Shown piece after piece: positions 35,280-44,374 of a stretch of DNA of 64,000 bases. Under the pieces are notes generated by a model, which was given only the letters and a program-made list of their open reading frames with translations, made no database searches and was not told the DNA's origin. The DNA is from JAHBWV01 sp964588385. Lineage in GTDB: Bacteria > Planctomycetota > Phycisphaerae > Phycisphaerales > UBA1924. The stretch covers positions 14,560-78,559 of the forward strand of contig CAZPPG010000011.1 of assembly GCA_964588385.1 (NCBI GenBank), in the 5' to 3' direction. Each line of letters opens with the position of its first letter. Position 1 is the first letter of the stretch. The translations under genes were made by a program, and so were the position numbers.

Positions 35280-35786
35280 GTGAAGGACGATCGCTTCCGC
35301 TGCTTCTTCGTGGACTCTGCCAGCAAGTGGGACAGGAAGTGGGTGGAGATTGTTCAGGATCCGAACGTGAACGAGGAGTTCACGCTCGTTGGCGAGGCGA
35401 TCGCGACCGATCCGAACTCGCGAAAGGGCGCGGTCTGGGTCTCACTCGTTGGAATCAGGACCGCCCCATGGTGGAACGACTTCGACAAGACCGAGGGGTA
35501 CAACTGGAACTGGACAGCCGGAAAGTGGGACCAGACGCCGATCTATGTCGGCATCACGGTGACTGGGGACGGGCCGGATCTCAACCTCGACAATCCAACC
35601 GGCGTTGTTGAGCAGGACAGCATGCGCCTCGAAGACGCGTACCGCTTCATCGACAAGGGCGTCGCGCCCATCGCCTGGGGCGGCGACTACAGAAAGATCG
35701 CCACGGCCTGGTACTACGGTGGCCGCCGCATCCCCGTCGGCCGCTACCCGATGATGTCGCCGCGCATCTCACGCGTCTGGCGTTGA
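35280..35786 (+). CDS. C-terminal portion of the interrupted LamG-like protein
   Basis: 168 residues if started at GTG 35280; the same frame is open from 35154, directly after the TGA at 35151. The sequence is Trp-rich (KWDRKWVEIVQD, APWWNDFDKTEGYNWNWTAG) and reads as a natural continuation of the protein before it, with Asp-rich surfaces. A GGAGG lies 18 bases before the GTG, too far for good initiation. It is either the remainder of a gene broken by a nonsense change or a separate small gene. Ends 14 bases before the convergent pilB/gspE stop. Confidence 0.6.
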   Translation: MKDDRFRCFFVDSASKWDRKWVEIVQDPNVNEEFTLVGEAIATDPNSRKGAVWVSLVGIRTAPWWNDFDKTEGYNWNWTAGKWDQTPIYVGITVTGDGPDLNLDNPTGVVEQDSMRLEDAYRFIDKGVAPIAWGGDYRKIATAWYYGGRRIPVGRYPMMSPRISRVWR

Positions 35787-35800
35787 GATGCACCTCACGC

Positions 35801-37822
35801 TCACGAGTGCGACGCCTCGGTCGCGCTCAGCACCTCTTCAACCGTCGTCAGGCCCCGCGCCACCTTGCGGAACCCATCATCCCGCAGCGCGACCATCCCG
35901 CGTTCCAGGCACATCCGCCGGAACTCCGACACATTCGGGTTCCGCGCGATCACGTCCCGCAACTGGTCATCCACCGCCAGAAGCTCATAGATGCCCACGC
36001 GCCCCGAGTACCCGATGTTGCGGCACTTGTCGCACCCCTTGGCCGCCCACATCGTGTCCGCCTCCATCCCCTGCATCGTCAGGAACTCGGCCATCTCCTC
36101 GTTGGGCGTCTCCTGCTGCTTGCAGTTGAGGCACAGCCGCCGCAGCAGCCGCTGGGCCAGCACGCCGTTGATCGCGGCCCCCACCAGGAACGGCTCCAGC
36201 CCGATGTTCACCAGTCGCGTGATCGACGACGGGGCATCGTTCGTGTGCAACGTGCTCAGCACCAGGTGGCCCGTCAAGGACGCCTGCACCGCCGTGCTCG
36301 CCGTCTCCAGGTCTCGAATTTCGCCCAGCATGATCACGTCCGGGTCCTGACGCAAGAGGGCCTTCAGGGCCTTCGCGAACGTCATGCCGATCTTCTCGTG
36401 CGTCTGCGTCTGCGTGATGCCGTCCAGGTGATACTCGACCGGGTCCTCCACGGTCGAGATGTTCATCTTGTTCTTATCAAGCTGCCGCAGCGACGAGTAC
36501 AGCGTCGTCGTCTTACCCGAGCCCGTCGGACCGGTCACGAGAATGATTCCGTGCGGGGCATCGATCAGCTTCCGCCAGATCTCCAGGACCCCCGGCTCAA
36601 AGCCCAGATCCTCAAGCTGCACGTTGATCGACCGCGTATCCAGGATACGCATGACGGTCTTCTCGCCATACGTGTTCGGAAGCGTTGACATACGCAGGTC
36701 CAGCTTCCGCCCCGAGACCGTGCACCGGATGCGCCCGTCCTGCGGGATGCGCCGCTCCGCGATGTCCAATCCCGCCATGATCTTCAGGCGGCTCGTGATC
36801 GCCGGCCCCATCGCCGCCGGCGGGTTCATCATCTCAAACAGCACGCCGTCGATGCGGAACCGCACCTTGACCTTCTTCTCCGACGGCTCAATATGGATAT
36901 CCGACGCGCCCTCTTTGAGCGCGGTCTGGATGATGTAGTTCACGTACCGGATGACCGGCCCCTCGCCGGCCTGCTGCTCAAGGTCAACCTCCGAAGAACT
37001 CGTCTTCTCAATCGCGACGTCCGACTCCGCCACATCCGTCAGGATCTGGTCCAGATTGTCCTGGTCGTCCGCCGACGCGCCCGCCCCCACGATCTCCATC
37101 GCGCCGCGGATGTCGTACGCCGTCACCACCACCATCTTGACGCCCGGCACGCCCAGCCGCGCCTTGATGTCGTCGATCAGAAACACGTCGTCCGCGTGCA
37201 CCGCGCCTACCACCGCGCGCGCCCCCTCCATCCGCAGAGGAAGCACCATGTGCTGCTTGCAGAACTCCGGCGTCAGGCGCTGCAGAAGCTTCCCGTCAAA
37301 CCCCCCGTCAAGACCCTTCTCGATCGCGATCCGCTCGAAGGGAAGCCCCTTCATCTCCGCCACCGTCTGCTGGATCGGCGCCTCCATCACGCCCTGCTCC
37401 AGCAGCACCTCGATCAGCGATCGATCCGGCGACTGGCGAATCACGTTCTGCGCAGTTGACAACTGCTCCGGCGTCAGAACCCCCTTGGCCAGAAGCGCCT
37501 GACCAAGATCGCCGCCAGTCGTTGAAACGATCGCGCTCGGCGCGGGCGTGTACACCTCCGACAACGCCGGCCCCACCATCGACATCGGGCCCGCCTCAAG
37601 ACGCGAACGAACCGAAGGATCGTCCGCCAGCGTCTGCTCCGCCTCCTCCGCCGTCTGATACACCTTCTGATTCCCCGGCATCGCCGGCAGAGGGCTGAAC
37701 GCCGCCTCCTCGCGATCAATCCGGTGCTGCTTCCGCGGGTCACGCGGCAGCCTCCGCTGCGTCTCCTCGCCCTTCTGGACGCCAAGCTCGCTCAGGATGT
37801 CATCGATGTTGTACTTGGCCAT
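35801..37822 (-). CDS. Type II/IV secretion ATPase (PilB/GspE family)
   Basis: 673 residues. N-terminal regulatory part with MshEN-like helices (about 100-250), then the AAA+ motor: Walker A GPTGSGKTTT, Asp-box VEDPVEYHLDG, Walker B DVIMLGEIRD, and the His box STLHTNDA. A tetracysteine zinc motif (CLNC...CDKC) follows. It powers pilus extension or pseudopilus growth. Operon position after the pilP-like gene fits a PilB role, but the type II cluster at 1-7.4 kb shows no ATPase of its own. Confidence 0.92.
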   Translation of the reverse strand: MAKYNIDDILSELGVQKGEETQRRLPRDPRKQHRIDREEAAFSPLPAMPGNQKVYQTAEEAEQTLADDPSVRSRLEAGPMSMVGPALSEVYTPAPSAIVSTTGGDLGQALLAKGVLTPEQLSTAQNVIRQSPDRSLIEVLLEQGVMEAPIQQTVAEMKGLPFERIAIEKGLDGGFDGKLLQRLTPEFCKQHMVLPLRMEGARAVVGAVHADDVFLIDDIKARLGVPGVKMVVVTAYDIRGAMEIVGAGASADDQDNLDQILTDVAESDVAIEKTSSSEVDLEQQAGEGPVIRYVNYIIQTALKEGASDIHIEPSEKKVKVRFRIDGVLFEMMNPPAAMGPAITSRLKIMAGLDIAERRIPQDGRIRCTVSGRKLDLRMSTLPNTYGEKTVMRILDTRSINVQLEDLGFEPGVLEIWRKLIDAPHGIILVTGPTGSGKTTTLYSSLRQLDKNKMNISTVEDPVEYHLDGITQTQTHEKIGMTFAKALKALLRQDPDVIMLGEIRDLETASTAVQASLTGHLVLSTLHTNDAPSSITRLVNIGLEPFLVGAAINGVLAQRLLRRLCLNCKQQETPNEEMAEFLTMQGMEADTMWAAKGCDKCRNIGYSGRVGIYELLAVDDQLRDVIARNPNVSEFRRMCLERGMVALRDDGFRKVARGLTTVEEVLSATEASHS

Positions 37823-37870
37823 CTGACGTCCGATCTTGTGCGATGTGTCGCCCGACCTCCGCCCACTTAC

Positions 37871-38590
37871 TCAACGCTTCCGAGCCGCCGCCGCCGACTT
37901 GGCCTTCGCCCGGGGCGACAGTTGGCGCTGGTCCTCCAGACTCAGCGTGAACCGCTTGCCCTCCGCCTCAAGCGTCACCACGCGCCCCTCGATGTTCACC
38001 ACCGTGAATCGCCCGCCCACCGTGTCGCCGATCGTCACCGTCTCATCGTTGATCCGCGCCAGCGGCACGCGCCCGCCCAGGATGCTGTGCAGCGCGAGCT
38101 TCGCGATCTCGCCCGACAGCGCGTTGTTCGCCGCCTCAAGCGAACGCTGCGCTTCCTCCGCCGCACGCGCCGCGGCCTCGGCTTCCGCGCGTTCCTTCCA
38201 GCTGTCGTCCGACAGGTCCTCCGTCGGAGCGCTGGCCTGCGTCAATCGGAACGGGTTGCGGCCCAGTTCCTCTCCCTTGATCTGCACGGGTTGCACCGCC
38301 AGCTCAAGCTCCTTGAGCACGCTCGCCGTCCGCACCGCGCCCGCCTCTCCCTCCTCCGCGCGCTCGTAATCGATCTTCAGATTCGCGAGCGAGAGCTTCG
38401 GCCCCATGCCCATCTGGCGCATACCGAACAACAGAGCCCCCGCCCCGATCAGCACCACGCCAAGCACCACCGCCTGGCTCGACACCCGCTTGGCCGGCGG
38501 CGCACCGACGCCCGCCTGCTCCGACGCCTGCGCGCTCGACGCCAGCGTGAGAAGCCCGCCGCTCGCGTCACTCGTTCCCTTGGTGCTCAT
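37871..38590 (-). CDS. PilP-like pilus assembly protein
   Basis: 239 residues. Pro/Ala-rich cytoplasmic start, one membrane helix (about 40-57, VVLGVVLIGAGALLFGM), a coiled-coil-prone Glu/Ala stretch (about 128-150), then a compact beta-rich end (VTIGDTVGGRFTVVNIEGRV) like PilP's secretin-facing domain. In the pilM-N-O-P order it takes the P slot. The start overlaps the pilO stop by one base. Sequence similarity to classical PilP is weak. Confidence 0.55.
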   Translation of the reverse strand: MSTKGTSDASGGLLTLASSAQASEQAGVGAPPAKRVSSQAVVLGVVLIGAGALLFGMRQMGMGPKLSLANLKIDYERAEEGEAGAVRTASVLKELELAVQPVQIKGEELGRNPFRLTQASAPTEDLSDDSWKERAEAEAAARAAEEAQRSLEAANNALSGEIAKLALHSILGGRVPLARINDETVTIGDTVGGRFTVVNIEGRVVTLEAEGKRFTLSLEDQRQLSPRAKAKSAAAARKR

Positions 38591-39123
38591 CAGTTGGCCC
38601 TCGCGTCGGTGAAGTAGATGCTCAGCGTGAACTGCGCCTTGACGTTGCCGTCCGGGTCAGGGACGCGCTCCAGGTTCAGGTCCGGAAGACGGGTGATGCG
38701 CGGCAGCCGCTCAAGCTGCAGCAGGAACTCGTAGAACCCGCGGAAGTCCCCGGACGTCGTCACCTTGATCGGCTGCTCCATGTACATCGCGGCCGCGACC
38801 GGCTTCCCGCTCTCCATCGACGGAGCGCTGAGCCCGGACTGCACCGCGAGCTCCGACACCTGCCGCACGATGGAGTCAACCTCCTTGCCGTCCGGAAGCC
38901 GCGCCTCCGTCTGCTTGATCAACTCGCCGATCTCCTCGTTGGCCCGGATCAGATCCGCGTTCCGCGCCGTCTCCGTGCGCAGCTTGTCCAAGAGATCCTG
39001 CTTGTGGCGGATCTCCGCACGCGCATCGCTGATCTTCTTGTTCTGCGGGCCGAACACCAGGAAGTACGACGCCAGAGGCACCGCAACCAGCACGAGCCCC
39101 ATCATCATGTCACGGACTCGCAT
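38590..39123 (-). CDS. pilO: PilO-like pilus assembly protein
   Basis: 177 residues. Membrane helix at about 7-25, a coiled coil (KKISDARAEIRHKQDLLDKL) to about residue 75, and a ferredoxin-like periplasmic end containing VTTSGDFRGFYEFLLQLERL, which is characteristic of PilO. PilO pairs with PilN in the type IV pilus inner-membrane complex. Three bases separate it from pilN. Confidence 0.85.
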   Translation of the reverse strand: MRVRDMMMGLVLVAVPLASYFLVFGPQNKKISDARAEIRHKQDLLDKLRTETARNADLIRANEEIGELIKQTEARLPDGKEVDSIVRQVSELAVQSGLSAPSMESGKPVAAAMYMEQPIKVTTSGDFRGFYEFLLQLERLPRITRLPDLNLERVPDPDGNVKAQFTLSIYFTDARAN

Positions 39124-39126
39124 GGA

Positions 39127-40089
39127 TCAGTCCTCCTTCTCTGCCTGAGCCGCCGCCGTCGCGCCGGCGCTCAACCCGCTCGCATCCTCACCCGTCGCCC
39201 CGCTCGAGTCTCCCTGGCTCGCAGTCGCCTGGCTCGCCGTCGCCGGGGACTCTCCCGTCGCCGCCGCCTGTTCAGAATGAGAAGCCGCATCGCCTCCGGT
39301 CGCGCCCGCGACCCCCGACGGCTTCGCCGACCCGCTCCGCGCCGTGTCACGCAGCTTCGCGTCGATCTGGAACTTCCGCAGCGTCATCTCACTCATCACC
39401 GTTTCCTTGATGTACGCCAACTCGACGGACTCAAGGATCTCGCACGTCTTGAGCGCCTGCAGGTAATCCGCGATGTCCTGGTTCGCCCCCGCCACGCCCG
39501 TCAGGATCAGCATCGACTCGAACCTCGGCGCCTGCGGCCGGGGCGCCGCCGGCGTCTCCGACTTCTCCGATCCCGATGACTTGGACTTGCTCGACTTGGA
39601 AGACTTGCCGGACTTGGACGACTTCGCGCTCGACCCGCTCAGCGACTTCACCTCGCCCGCCCCGGACTCAAGCTTGGACGACACCACAACCCGCTTGCTC
39701 TTCAGGTCCGCCGTCAGCAGCGTCACACCCTCGGGCATGCTCCGGACAATCTCCGCCGCCAGCACCGAGCGCGGGTTCTTCTCGATCAGCGCCGTTGTGA
39801 TCTCGGCACGCTCGATCATCGACTCGCGCTGCTGCTCCAGCGACTTCAACTGCTCGATCTTCTTGGACTCCTGCTCGTACGCCGCGTTGATCGCCTCGTG
39901 CTCCTCCTTCACCGACTCCCACTGCCGGTTGGTCACAAAGAACGCCGATGCCACGCCCGCCATCACCACGCCGAACAGGAACAGGCACAGGATGTTCGCC
40001 CTCCCGTCCGCCTTCCGCGAGATGTAATCCTCAGGCAGGAAACTCCCGCCCGAGACCGGCTGCTTCGTGTGTGCGAACGGATTGCCCAT
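39127..40089 (-). CDS. pilN: PilN-like pilus assembly protein with Ser/Lys-rich insert
   Basis: 320 residues, longer than usual PilN (about 200). One helix at about 33-53, then a coiled coil and the PilN core (TALIEKNPRSVLAAEIVRSM, EGVTLLTADL). A Ser/Lys run at about 148-175 and a Ser/Ala/Gly-rich tail of some 70 residues are added, both low-complexity. It bridges PilM and PilO in the platform. It begins 37 bases after pilM ends. Confidence 0.8.
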   Translation of the reverse strand: MGNPFAHTKQPVSGGSFLPEDYISRKADGRANILCLFLFGVVMAGVASAFFVTNRQWESVKEEHEAINAAYEQESKKIEQLKSLEQQRESMIERAEITTALIEKNPRSVLAAEIVRSMPEGVTLLTADLKSKRVVVSSKLESGAGEVKSLSGSSAKSSKSGKSSKSSKSKSSGSEKSETPAAPRPQAPRFESMLILTGVAGANQDIADYLQALKTCEILESVELAYIKETVMSEMTLRKFQIDAKLRDTARSGSAKPSGVAGATGGDAASHSEQAAATGESPATASQATASQGDSSGATGEDASGLSAGATAAAQAEKED

Positions 40090-40126
40090 CGCTCCCTCCG
40101 CCGGGCTCTTGACCCGGTGCTTGTCG

Positions 40127-41359
40127 CTACAGATCTGTCGGGCTCATGCAGAGCCCCAGCGGCACGGTCCATCCCGGCTGCGCCTCTTTCAGGTTGACAC
40201 CGCTCGTCGGCTCCTTCCCCGTCCGCGCCACCCGCGCAAGCGGGTCCGCGATCTGTGCCGGAAGCCGCAGAGCCCGCGCCAGATGCTGGCACAGCCCCGA
40301 GTGACGGGCCTCGCCCCCCACGAACACCATCCCGCCCACGCGACGGCTCGGAAAGAGCGACTCGTGGTAACGCAGGCACATCGTCACCTCATCCGTCAGA
40401 ATCTCGATCGCCTCGTTCAGCGCGGGATCGTCAGGCCCGCACGGAGCTAGCGTCGTGCACGCGATCGCGTCTGTCAGCCCGATCGGCTCGTCGGCCGACG
40501 CATCGCTGATCGCGGCCGCGGCTCGCGCCCGCTCGTTCATGCCCAGTTCCGCCTCGCGCCCGCGCTCGGGCATCGCGCCCGCACACGTGTATCTCGCGCG
40601 GTGCGCCTCGGCAAGGGTCATGTTCCTCGAAGAGACAATCGCCTCGTCGAGCGCGCGCCCGCCCAGGTTGATCACGCGGGCAAACACCATCTTGTCATCG
40701 TGCGCGATCATTACGCGCGTCGAGCCCGTGCCGATGTCCAGGTACAGCGTCGTACGCTCGCCACTCCCCGCCGGAGCCCGCGCCAGGTCTCCAAACGCGC
40801 GGATCGTCGCCGCAAACTCGCTGTGCATCCCCACCGGCTCAAGCCGCGCCGACTTGATCGCATCCATCAGTCTGGCCACACCCTCACGCGGCGCCGCGAT
40901 GCAGATCACCTCGGCCTGCTTCCCGCCCGTCGCGCCAACCCGCTCCACATCCCCCACATCCACCGTGCGAAGCACCAGCGACCCCGGGTGCATGTTCACC
41001 TGGTTCGCCAGCGTGGAAGCAACCTGCAGACCCACCGATGTCGGATCCCCCTTGGCGACACGCACGTGCTTGCAGAGCGCCATCCCCGAGGGAATCGCGC
41101 ACACCGCACGCTTCCCCTTGAACCCGCCCGCCCGCACCAGCCGGGCCAACGCCTCGCCCTGGAACTCCAATCGCCCCGCCGTGTCCGTCAAGAGCTCCTC
41201 CGGCGTGTCCACGCACGCCGCCGCCTGCAGCGTCGGCGGATCACCCTTGGCGATCTGCAGCACCTTCAAGGCGCCGACCCCGAAGTCGATCGCGATAGGC
41301 ATGCCGAACTGCTTCATGGCACCGAACGAACCCAGGCGTCTCATGGACTCAAACGACAT
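40127..41359 (-). CDS. pilM: PilM, actin-like pilus assembly protein
   Basis: 410 residues from ATG 41359, with GGAG nine bases upstream; a GTG at 41374 would add five residues. Actin-fold signatures: IAIDFGVGALKVLQIAKG near the start, the phosphate loop YLDIGTGSTRVMI, and VGGMVFVGGEARHSG near the end. PilM is the cytoplasmic scaffold that binds the PilN tail and relays ATPase movement. It heads the minus-strand pilMNOP-ATPase unit. Confidence 0.88.
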   Translation of the reverse strand: MSFESMRRLGSFGAMKQFGMPIAIDFGVGALKVLQIAKGDPPTLQAAACVDTPEELLTDTAGRLEFQGEALARLVRAGGFKGKRAVCAIPSGMALCKHVRVAKGDPTSVGLQVASTLANQVNMHPGSLVLRTVDVGDVERVGATGGKQAEVICIAAPREGVARLMDAIKSARLEPVGMHSEFAATIRAFGDLARAPAGSGERTTLYLDIGTGSTRVMIAHDDKMVFARVINLGGRALDEAIVSSRNMTLAEAHRARYTCAGAMPERGREAELGMNERARAAAAISDASADEPIGLTDAIACTTLAPCGPDDPALNEAIEILTDEVTMCLRYHESLFPSRRVGGMVFVGGEARHSGLCQHLARALRLPAQIADPLARVARTGKEPTSGVNLKEAQPGWTVPLGLCMSPTDL

Positions 41360-41560
41360 TCCGTTTCTCTCCACCGCTTGTCGCCGCGCGACGGGCGCAT
41401 GGTCCGACCATGGCGCGACGCAAGGGGATCGGCCCCACAGCCCTCCTCGTTGAGCGCGTCAACCCCGCTTCACATGTGACCGGACCTTGGACGCGGCACA
41501 TCCGGCGCACCCGGCGCAACGCATCCCGACCCCACAAACCCTCCCAGCCCGCACAGACGA

Positions 41561-42295
41561 TCAGCCGCCAACCAACCCGCAGGCCGCACCCAAGCCGTCG
41601 ATCGCAGGTCTGATAATCCGACGAAGCCCCTCAAGAGCGGCTTGCAACTCCCAGCGCTGCCCCGCTCGCTCACCCGTGGTATTGCTCACCACCCGCAACC
41701 CGCCCCAGCCTACCCCCATCCGCGCCGCCACCAGCGCGACCGCCGCCGTCTCCATGTCCTCCAGGCCCGCCCCGGTCCGCAGCGCAACCGCTGCCGCCCG
41801 CGCATCGGTGCCCGAGCACGTCGAAACCGTCGCCACCGACGCCCTCGGCGCGATCCGCGCAAGGGCCTCAAGCATGCGCGCGTCCGAAGCCAGCGAGCAG
41901 CCCCCCGCGATCGGCGGAAAGCCCATCTGATCAACACTCACGAACCCCGCCCCAGTGTCGACGCCCTCGTCGGCCAGAATGGCCCTCTCGATAGACGCCG
42001 CGCCCCCAAGCTCAAATCCGCCCCCCGGAAGCAGCCCGGCAATCCCGATGCTCAGCGCCCAGCCATGCCACCCACCCCCGACCACCGCTCCCCCCCCCCC
42101 GGCCGCGTTCGCCAATACCACGCCCGTGACCACCACATACACACGCACCGCGACCACGACCGGGCGCCACCCAGCGTGCGTCACGCTCCCGCCCAAACCC
42201 GCAAGCACCGCTCCCGCCTCAACTTCCGAGGCGACGACCACCAGAATCCGGGAAGTATCATCTCTCGAAGACAGAATGTTGCTCCACCAGGCCAA
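41561..42295 (-). CDS. mqnB: Futalosine hydrolase-like nucleosidase
   Basis: 244 residues. Belongs to the purine-nucleoside phosphorylase/MTAN fold. Motifs match MqnB: SIGIAGLLPG, GVDTGAGFVSVDQMGFP, LEDMETAAVALVAARMGV and VVSNTTGER. It would remove hypoxanthine from futalosine in menaquinone synthesis. The start is uncertain: TTG at 42295 has weak support. The gene contains an 11-C run on the plus strand (42090-42100), coding for Gly here. The 150 bases to 42445 show no other gene. Confidence 0.75.
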   Translation of the reverse strand: MAWWSNILSSRDDTSRILVVVASEVEAGAVLAGLGGSVTHAGWRPVVVAVRVYVVVTGVVLANAAGGGGAVVGGGWHGWALSIGIAGLLPGGGFELGGAASIERAILADEGVDTGAGFVSVDQMGFPPIAGGCSLASDARMLEALARIAPRASVATVSTCSGTDARAAAVALRTGAGLEDMETAAVALVAARMGVGWGGLRVVSNTTGERAGQRWELQAALEGLRRIIRPAIDGLGAACGLVGG

Positions 42296-42445
42296 ATCGG
42301 GCCGACCCTGCCGCCATAATCAAAGGACTCACGCGTTCAGCAATCCGACGCCCGCCCACGAAAGTTGTGGCGAACCATCGCGCTTCGGACCGGTATATGT
42401 CAGGAAGCACACCGCCCAGACCTCAGACGACCGGAGATACCGCTC

Positions 42446-44356
42446 ATGGCCCGTACAAACCGCTCGACACACCGGCGTCGGAACATCATTCTCGGCGCAG
42501 CGGGCATTCTCTTGGTCACAACCGGCATCGCCGTCGCCAGCACAGGCACCTTTGAGCCGGCCCGCACCGCCACGGTCACGAAGCCGCCGCGCGACGAGGG
42601 ACTGACCGCCGACATCGCCATCGCCCGCATCCAGTCCTTCGACATCGCCACCACCGCCTCCGGTGAACTCCAGGCCAAGAACCAGATCGAGATCCGCAGT
42701 CTGCTCGAGTCCCAGTCCACCATCACCGAGGTCGTTCCCGAAGGCACCCTCGTCAAGAAGGGCGACCTTCTTGTGCGCCTCAAGAGCGACAACATCCAGA
42801 CCCAGATCGACGAGGAAGTCCTCCGCGTCGAGTCCGCCCGCGCCGAGCTCGTCGCCGCCGAGAACAGCTACGAGATCCAGGTCAGCGAGAACGAGTCAAA
42901 GACCAGCGCCGCAAAGCTCAAGCTCGACCTCGCCGTCCTCACGCTCGAGCAGTGGACCAAGGGCGACGTCGAAAAACAGCGTCAACAGCTCGACCTCGCG
43001 ATCGAGAAGGGCGAGCGCGACCTGACCCGCCTTCGCGAGAAGTTCGACCGCAGCGAAGAACTCTTCAACCAGGGCTTTCTCTCCAAGAACGAGCGCGACA
43101 CCGACGAGATCGCCATGATCGAGGCGGAAGCAAACGTCAAGAAGACCACCCTCGAAAAAGAGATCTACTGGAGCTACACCCACCCCAAGGACCAGCGCTC
43201 CAAGCAGTCCGATGTCGACCAGGCCCAGGCCGAGCTCGAACGCGTCCAGCGTCAGAACGAGATCCAGCTCACCAGCAAGGACGCCGACCGCCTCAATAAG
43301 CGCCGCCAGAAAACCGTCCGCGAACAGCGCCTCGCAAAGCTCGAGCAGCAGCTCGCCGCCTGCGAGATCACCGCACCCTCCGACGGCCTCGTCGTCTTTG
43401 CCACCAGCATCGAACGCAACCGCTGGGGAGGCGGCGGCGAGGGCCCGCTCCAGATCGGACGCGAGGTCTATCCCAACATGCTCCTCATCGTCCTCCCCGA
43501 CACCTCCGCCATGGTCGCCTCCGTCCGCGTCCATGAATCGCTCGCCGGACGCATCCGCCCCGGCCAGCGCGCCACCGTCACCATCGACGCCCTCGGCGGC
43601 ACTCTCCTCACCGGATCCGTCGCCTCCATCGGTGTCATGGCCGAAACCGGCGGCATGCGCGATCCCAACCTCCGTGAATACACCGTCCGCGTCATGCTCG
43701 ACCCCAGCAGCGTCATCTCCGAACTCAAGCCCGCCATGCGCTGCGACGCCACCATCACCATGGGACGCGTCGAGAACGCACTCGCCGTTCCGCTCCAGGC
43801 CGTGTTCACCGACGGAGCCGTGCGGCTGGTCTACGCCCCGCGCGGCAACAAGTTCGTCAAGCTCCCCGTCACCGTCGGACGCCGCTCCGACACGCTGGCC
43901 GAAATCACCGCAGGACTCGAAGAGGGTGCGCGCGTCCTCCTCCGTGAGCCCGCGCCCGGCGAAGTCCTCAACATCCCGTGGGACGATGCGCAGCTCGCCG
44001 CCGCGGGATACACCCGCGATGAAAGCGGCGATGTCGTTCCCGTTCTCGCCGCACAAGCCCCAGGCATGATGATGCCCGGTGCCGCTCCTCCAGCCGCCGG
44101 CCCCATGGGATCCTCCGCAAACCGCTCCGGCGGGCCGGGCGGCGCGGTCGTCGTGCGCCGTGAAGGCGCCGGGCCCGGCAATCGCACCCGAACCGCTTCA
44201 GCCGATGACGACGCCTCAACCGACGATGACGCCACGGACGCATCTGATTCGGAATCTGCCGAATCGTCAACGGCCCCCACAGGAGGCCGACCCTCCGGCG
44301 GACAGCGCGGCAGCGGTGGTGGAGGCAACCGGGGAGGCGGCGGTCGCGGCGGCTGA
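42446..44356 (+). CDS. HlyD/RND-type periplasmic adaptor protein
   Basis: 636 residues from ATG 42446, with GGAG upstream. One N-terminal helix (about 14-33), a lipoyl-like half domain, and a long coiled-coil hairpin (about 120-290, rich in Glu, Lys and Gln). The second lipoyl half (ACEITAPSDGLVVFA) and beta-barrel (VRVHESLAGRIRPGQRATVT) then follow. The last 130 residues are Gly/Asp/Ser-rich and disordered. It acts as a membrane-fusion subunit for an efflux or secretion pump. No pump gene is adjacent, since the next gene is convergent. Confidence 0.85.
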   Translation: MARTNRSTHRRRNIILGAAGILLVTTGIAVASTGTFEPARTATVTKPPRDEGLTADIAIARIQSFDIATTASGELQAKNQIEIRSLLESQSTITEVVPEGTLVKKGDLLVRLKSDNIQTQIDEEVLRVESARAELVAAENSYEIQVSENESKTSAAKLKLDLAVLTLEQWTKGDVEKQRQQLDLAIEKGERDLTRLREKFDRSEELFNQGFLSKNERDTDEIAMIEAEANVKKTTLEKEIYWSYTHPKDQRSKQSDVDQAQAELERVQRQNEIQLTSKDADRLNKRRQKTVREQRLAKLEQQLAACEITAPSDGLVVFATSIERNRWGGGGEGPLQIGREVYPNMLLIVLPDTSAMVASVRVHESLAGRIRPGQRATVTIDALGGTLLTGSVASIGVMAETGGMRDPNLREYTVRVMLDPSSVISELKPAMRCDATITMGRVENALAVPLQAVFTDGAVRLVYAPRGNKFVKLPVTVGRRSDTLAEITAGLEEGARVLLREPAPGEVLNIPWDDAQLAAAGYTRDESGDVVPVLAAQAPGMMMPGAAPPAAGPMGSSANRSGGPGGAVVVRREGAGPGNRTRTASADDDASTDDDATDASDSESAESSTAPTGGRPSGGQRGSGGGGNRGGGGRGG

Positions 44357-44374
44357 TCCCCCCTGCGCCACCAC

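Noticed and set aside
31260..35786. Prophage
   Set aside because: No integrase, terminase, portal, capsid or lysis gene, and no flanking repeats or tRNA gene were seen.
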